From Candidatus Aenigmatarchaeota archaeon (lineage in GTDB: Archaea > Aenigmatarchaeota > Aenigmatarchaeia > QMZP01 > QMZT01), in NCBI GenBank assembly GCA_023128965.1, contig JAGMCY010000042.1:1-17317 (forward strand): a stretch of DNA of 17,317 nucleotides, written 5' to 3'. How positions within the stretch are numbered: position 1 is the first letter of the stretch; every line of letters begins with the position of its first letter. Below, piece by piece: positions 14,821 through 17,317 of the stretch. A program made the position numbers and the translations under genes. The notes beneath the pieces are model-generated. The model was not told the origin of the DNA. It worked only from the letters and a program-made list of their open reading frames with translations, and made no database searches.

Positions 14821-15839
14821 AGGATAAAATCCATATCCAGTCTCCCGTAATTAAACAACCTACCGGTTCTAAAGGCGATATCCAGTTGGAGGTCTGTTGA
14901 TGACCTGAGGAACTTTCGGAACATCAAGCCCAGACTTATTTGTTTCCCTACACTTCCCCTCCACTTACTTTCGTATTCCTTCAGAACCCCTTCGCTGAAG
15001 TCGTTGAACCTGAAGGCCTTTTCTATAATATTCGAAGCGATCTTTGCGCACGTTAAACCGTATATCACCCCTCCGCCCGACCATGGCTTGACCTGCCCCG
15101 CCGAACTGCCTATCAGTAAAACCCTTCTTGAATACGTTCTCTTCACGGGTCTCACCGGTATCAGACCGGCAAACTTTTCGTATTCCTTTAGACCAAAAAA
15201 TCTTTCCAGATCCGCGAATTTCACATACTTCCCCCAGACCCCGTATTCTGTCGTTTTCCCTCTGGGGATTTTCCAGAAAAAACCATCTTTCAACGAACCT
15301 TTATCGAAGTACAGGTCAACCTTGTTCGAGTGATCTTTTGTCTTCACGACCCCCATCAGCCCCTTTACAGTTTCCTCACCTACCGAGATCCCCTTCCCGA
15401 TAGTGGAATCAGGGCCATCGCATCCTATCACCATTTCACCCCTAAGCTTCCCTTTGGCAGTATCGATCTCGACCCAGTTCTTTCGAAAAGTTATTCCTTT
15501 CGCTTTGCAGTTAAGCCTCACCCTCGATTTCACGAACTCCGATATCTTCCTGTCGAACTTCGTCCGGTTGATGACATAAGCAGCCTTTGCTTTCTTCAAA
15601 ACAAGCTCGCTCCTCTTCGAATGCAACACAGCGAGATCGACTTCGTTCTCTATAACATTCCATTCTCTTATATCAGGGAAAAACCTTTCGATATTCCTTG
15701 ATATCAGACCAGAGCATTTCAGGGGCTTCCCTATATTCCTGTCCTCTTCCAGGACGACCACACGATACCCCATATCTTCGCAGAGTTTCGCCGTATACAG
15801 ACCGACAGGTCCTCCGCCAACAACCACGACATCGAACAT
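14817..15839 (-). CDS. Geranylgeranyl reductase-family FAD-dependent oxidoreductase
   Basis: A 340-residue flavoprotein starting MFDVVVVGGGPVG. The family hydrogenates geranylgeranyl chains, including those of archaeal ether lipids. Seen: dinucleotide-binding GGGPVG (8-13), acidic strand end LEED (30-33), family motif KPLKCSGLIS with C42, ATG-like GCDGPDST, substrate-side FFWKIPRG (compare PxxYxWxFP), and the second FAD motif IGSSAGQVKPWSGGGVIYG. In that last motif the usual GDAA/GDSA aspartate is Ser (S245). The ATG at 15839 is preferred over an upstream in-frame GTG (15857) because it is 25-26 bp from the TATA box and begins exactly at the FAD strand. The stop TAG shares two bases with the TAA of serA. 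It likely acts on membrane prenyl lipids; the exact substrate is open. Confidence 0.83.
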   Translation of the reverse strand: MFDVVVVGGGPVGLYTAKLCEDMGYRVVVLEEDRNIGKPLKCSGLISRNIERFFPDIREWNVIENEVDLAVLHSKRSELVLKKAKAAYVINRTKFDRKISEFVKSRVRLNCKAKGITFRKNWVEIDTAKGKLRGEMVIGCDGPDSTIGKGISVGEETVKGLMGVVKTKDHSNKVDLYFDKGSLKDGFFWKIPRGKTTEYGVWGKYVKFADLERFFGLKEYEKFAGLIPVRPVKRTYSRRVLLIGSSAGQVKPWSGGGVIYGLTCAKIASNIIEKAFRFNDFSEGVLKEYESKWRGSVGKQISLGLMFRKFLRSSTDLQLDIAFRTGRLFNYGRLDMDFIL

Positions 15840-15860
15840 AATAAGCTCTATATGCACTAC

Positions 15861-15868
15861 TTATATAA
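15861..15868. promoter_or_regulatory. Palindromic TATA box shared by the flavoprotein gene (-) and secF (+)
   Basis: TTATATAA is a perfect palindrome and the clearest TATA element in the 59-bp divergent gap. It is 25-26 bp from the flavoprotein ATG at 15839 on the minus strand and 34-35 bp from the secF ATG at 15899 on the plus strand, which would leave an 8-base secF leader. Use in both directions is inferred from geometry. Confidence 0.5.
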
Positions 15869-15898
15869 ACCCGATTCGAATAAAATAGTAATGATATT

Positions 15899-16747
15899 AT
15901 GATCAAGAATTACAAATTTTTTCTTTTGGTGCCGTTGATAGTGTTGCTGCTGTCCGTAGCTATCCTTGTCAACCAGTACAACCAGACGGGGGAGTGGTTC
16001 AAGAGGTCGATCGAGCTTAAGGGAGGGATGCTCATAACGATCAACACAGAGGAAAGGCTCGATATAACAAATATAGAAGACCAGTTAAAATCGAAATTCC
16101 ACCCCATCAACGTAAGGGAGATAAGGTCTTTCGAAGGCTACGGGACGATAATAGAAACATCAAGCGAGATAGAGCCAGACGAGATCCTCTCAGAACTCGC
16201 TTCCCTTGGGATAAACACGGACGACATTTCTATCGAATCCATCGGCCCTTCCCTGGGGATGGCGTTCTGGTTGCAGGCGCAACTCGCGATAATAATCGCT
16301 TTCATCTTCATGGGCATAATAGTTTTCGTTATATTCCGGACGTTCATCCCATCAATCGCGGTCATAATGTCCGCTATGTCAGATATTCTAATCACCTTAG
16401 CATTCATGCAGGTTTTCGGGATCGAACTTTCCCTCGCTGGCCTGGCTGCGCTCCTCATGCTCGTAGGTTATTCCGTTGACACTGATATAATGTTGACATC
16501 ACGATTGCTCAGGGAATCCGAGGAGAAAACGCTGGCTGATAAAATGAAGCGCGCCCTGAAAACAGGACTGACCATGACGTTCACATCCATAGGGGCGCTG
16601 GCAGCCCTCCTGCTGTCTGCGATATCCCCTGTCCTGTCGCAGATAGCGATGGTCCTGCTCATAGGCTTATCTTTTGACATAATGAACACGTGGCTAATGA
16701 ATTCCGTCATACTCAGGTGGTATTGCGAGAAGAGGGGATTGATATAA
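15899..16747 (+). CDS. secF: Protein translocase subunit SecF
   Basis: A 282-residue membrane protein of the archaeal SecDF complex, which assists protein export at the SecYE channel, probably by using the membrane ion gradient. The layout is TM1 (about 5-25), an extracytoplasmic domain opening with the conserved ELKGGMLITI (about 39-48), then five helices. GPSLGMAFWLQAQ precedes TM2. TM4-TM5 carry the signature GYSVDTDIMLTSR with D194 and D196 (G190-D196), the pair expected in proton coupling. The ATG at 15899 overlaps an earlier ATG (15891) that runs into TGA after three codons. The stop TAA shares its last A with the ATG of secD, so the pair is coupled. F before D is the order known in haloarchaea. 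Confidence 0.93.
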   Translation: MIKNYKFFLLVPLIVLLLSVAILVNQYNQTGEWFKRSIELKGGMLITINTEERLDITNIEDQLKSKFHPINVREIRSFEGYGTIIETSSEIEPDEILSELASLGINTDDISIESIGPSLGMAFWLQAQLAIIIAFIFMGIIVFVIFRTFIPSIAVIMSAMSDILITLAFMQVFGIELSLAGLAALLMLVGYSVDTDIMLTSRLLRESEEKTLADKMKRALKTGLTMTFTSIGALAALLLSAISPVLSQIAMVLLIGLSFDIMNTWLMNSVILRWYCEKRGLI

Positions 16748-17317
16748 TGTTGAGACACTGGAGACTTTTATTGCTCCTGATAATGGTGGTAGCAGGCGCA
16801 ATGGCGATAGGTCTTAAACCGCAATACACAGGAGTTCAAATAGTGTATGTTTACGAGGATTCCCCGGCCAAGGGCGTTCTCCAGCAGGGGATGGTAATAT
16901 CAGAGGTTAACGGACAGAGGATTCACAATTCGGATGAATGGAGCTTGATCGCGAAGGATTACAAGGGCGAAATAGAATTGAAGGTTGACAGAGAGGACTA
17001 CAGCTTTTTCGTCAACGAAAGCAGCATAGGGATAGACGTGATGGAAATCGATCGGACCAATCTCGATTTCGGTCTTGACATAAAAGGAGGGACGCGCATC
17101 CTTTTGAAACCAAAGGAGAACGCTTCATCCCAGATGCTTGAACAAATAATAGCGACACTCCAGATCAGGGCGAATATATACGGATTGCGAGAGATCCGCT
17201 TCTTCCCTGTAAGGGGGATGGGCGGGGATTATTACGTTCAGATAGAGGCCGCTGGCCTGGGGAGGGAGATCGTCGATACCCTGCTCTCGAAACAGGGGAA
17301 TTTCGAGGCCAAGATAA
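16747..17317 (+). CDS. secD: Protein translocase subunit SecD (5' part, runs off the window), with PDZ-like segment
   Basis: The ATG at 16747 overlaps the secF stop (TAATG), and the frame stays open to the last base: 190 codons and one extra nucleotide, with no stop. Order: TM1 (about 5-22), then a PDZ-like stretch at 29-65 (GVQIVYVYEDSPAKGV, then LQQGMVISEVNGQRI), then the SecD P1 signature NLDFGLDIKGGTRILL at 105-120 and the start of the P1 head (QIIATLQIRANIYGLREIRF). The signature motif and the partner gene make SecD secure. The transmembrane C-terminal half lies outside the window. Confidence 0.92.
   Translation, partial: MLRHWRLLLLLIMVVAGAMAIGLKPQYTGVQIVYVYEDSPAKGVLQQGMVISEVNGQRIHNSDEWSLIAKDYKGEIELKVDREDYSFFVNESSIGIDVMEIDRTNLDFGLDIKGGTRILLKPKENASSQMLEQIIATLQIRANIYGLREIRFFPVRGMGGDYYVQIEAAGLGREIVDTLLSKQGNFEAKI

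Noticed and set aside
15891..15902. Upstream ATG-ATA-TTA-TGA mini-frame before secF
   Set aside because: Three codons overlapping the secF start. It could affect initiation but there is no evidence it is translated, and it probably arises by chance.
1..17317. tRNA, rRNA, CRISPR arrays, transposons and attachment sites
   Set aside because: No cloverleaf-like segments, no regularly spaced repeats, no transposase motifs and no long terminal repeats were seen. All gaps are 119 bp or shorter.

Overview
The window is a compact stretch of archaeal chromosome. Evidence for Archaea: a mevalonate-pathway HMG-CoA synthase, thiolase and DUF35 operon, an AglB/STT3 oligosaccharyltransferase, an Alg7/AglH-type GlcNAc-1-P transferase, a geranylgeranyl reductase-family flavoprotein, a secF-secD gene order, and TATA boxes about 25-28 bp upstream of many start codons with no room for a leader. 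Moderate GC and heavy use of ATA (Ile) and AGG/AGA (Arg) codons run evenly through all genes. I cannot place the lineage more precisely than an archaeon, euryarchaeal or DPANN-like.

Layout: (1) 1-585, the 3' part of a Yip1-family membrane protein. (2) 642-4317, a two-gene calcium-efflux operon: a SERCA-type P-type Ca2+-ATPase followed one base later by a CaCA-family cation/Ca2+ exchanger. (3) 4381-7717, two convergent N-glycosylation genes whose stop codons are 4 bp apart: the GlcNAc-1-P transferase that would start the lipid-linked glycan, and AglB, which transfers the finished glycan to protein. (4) 7837-10474, the archaeal mevalonate-entry operon of HMG-CoA synthase, acetoacetyl-CoA thiolase and the DUF35 Zn-ribbon/OB scaffold. 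(5) 10516-11418, a highly charged protein with a DUF4430-like C-terminal half and no recognisable relatives beyond that. (6) 11464-14820, a DUF1015 protein followed by a class V aminotransferase and a short SerA-type dehydrogenase, probably a phosphoserine/serine module. (7) 14817-15839, a geranylgeranyl reductase-family flavoprotein on the minus strand, whose stop overlaps that of SerA. (8) 15899-17317, secF and the start of secD, transcribed divergently from the flavoprotein gene around a palindromic TATA box.

There is no gene-free stretch over 300 bases; the largest gap is 119 bp, between aglB and the HMG-CoA synthase gene. I saw no rRNA, tRNA, CRISPR array, insertion sequence or phage gene. 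The content is mostly housekeeping. The least explained parts are the DUF4430-like orphan, the DUF1015 protein with its DGHHR motif beside serine-biosynthesis genes, the non-acidic cofactor position in SerA, a PDZ-like segment in SecD, and short symmetric DNA elements in three promoter regions. Family assignments are from visual motif recognition, and no search was run.
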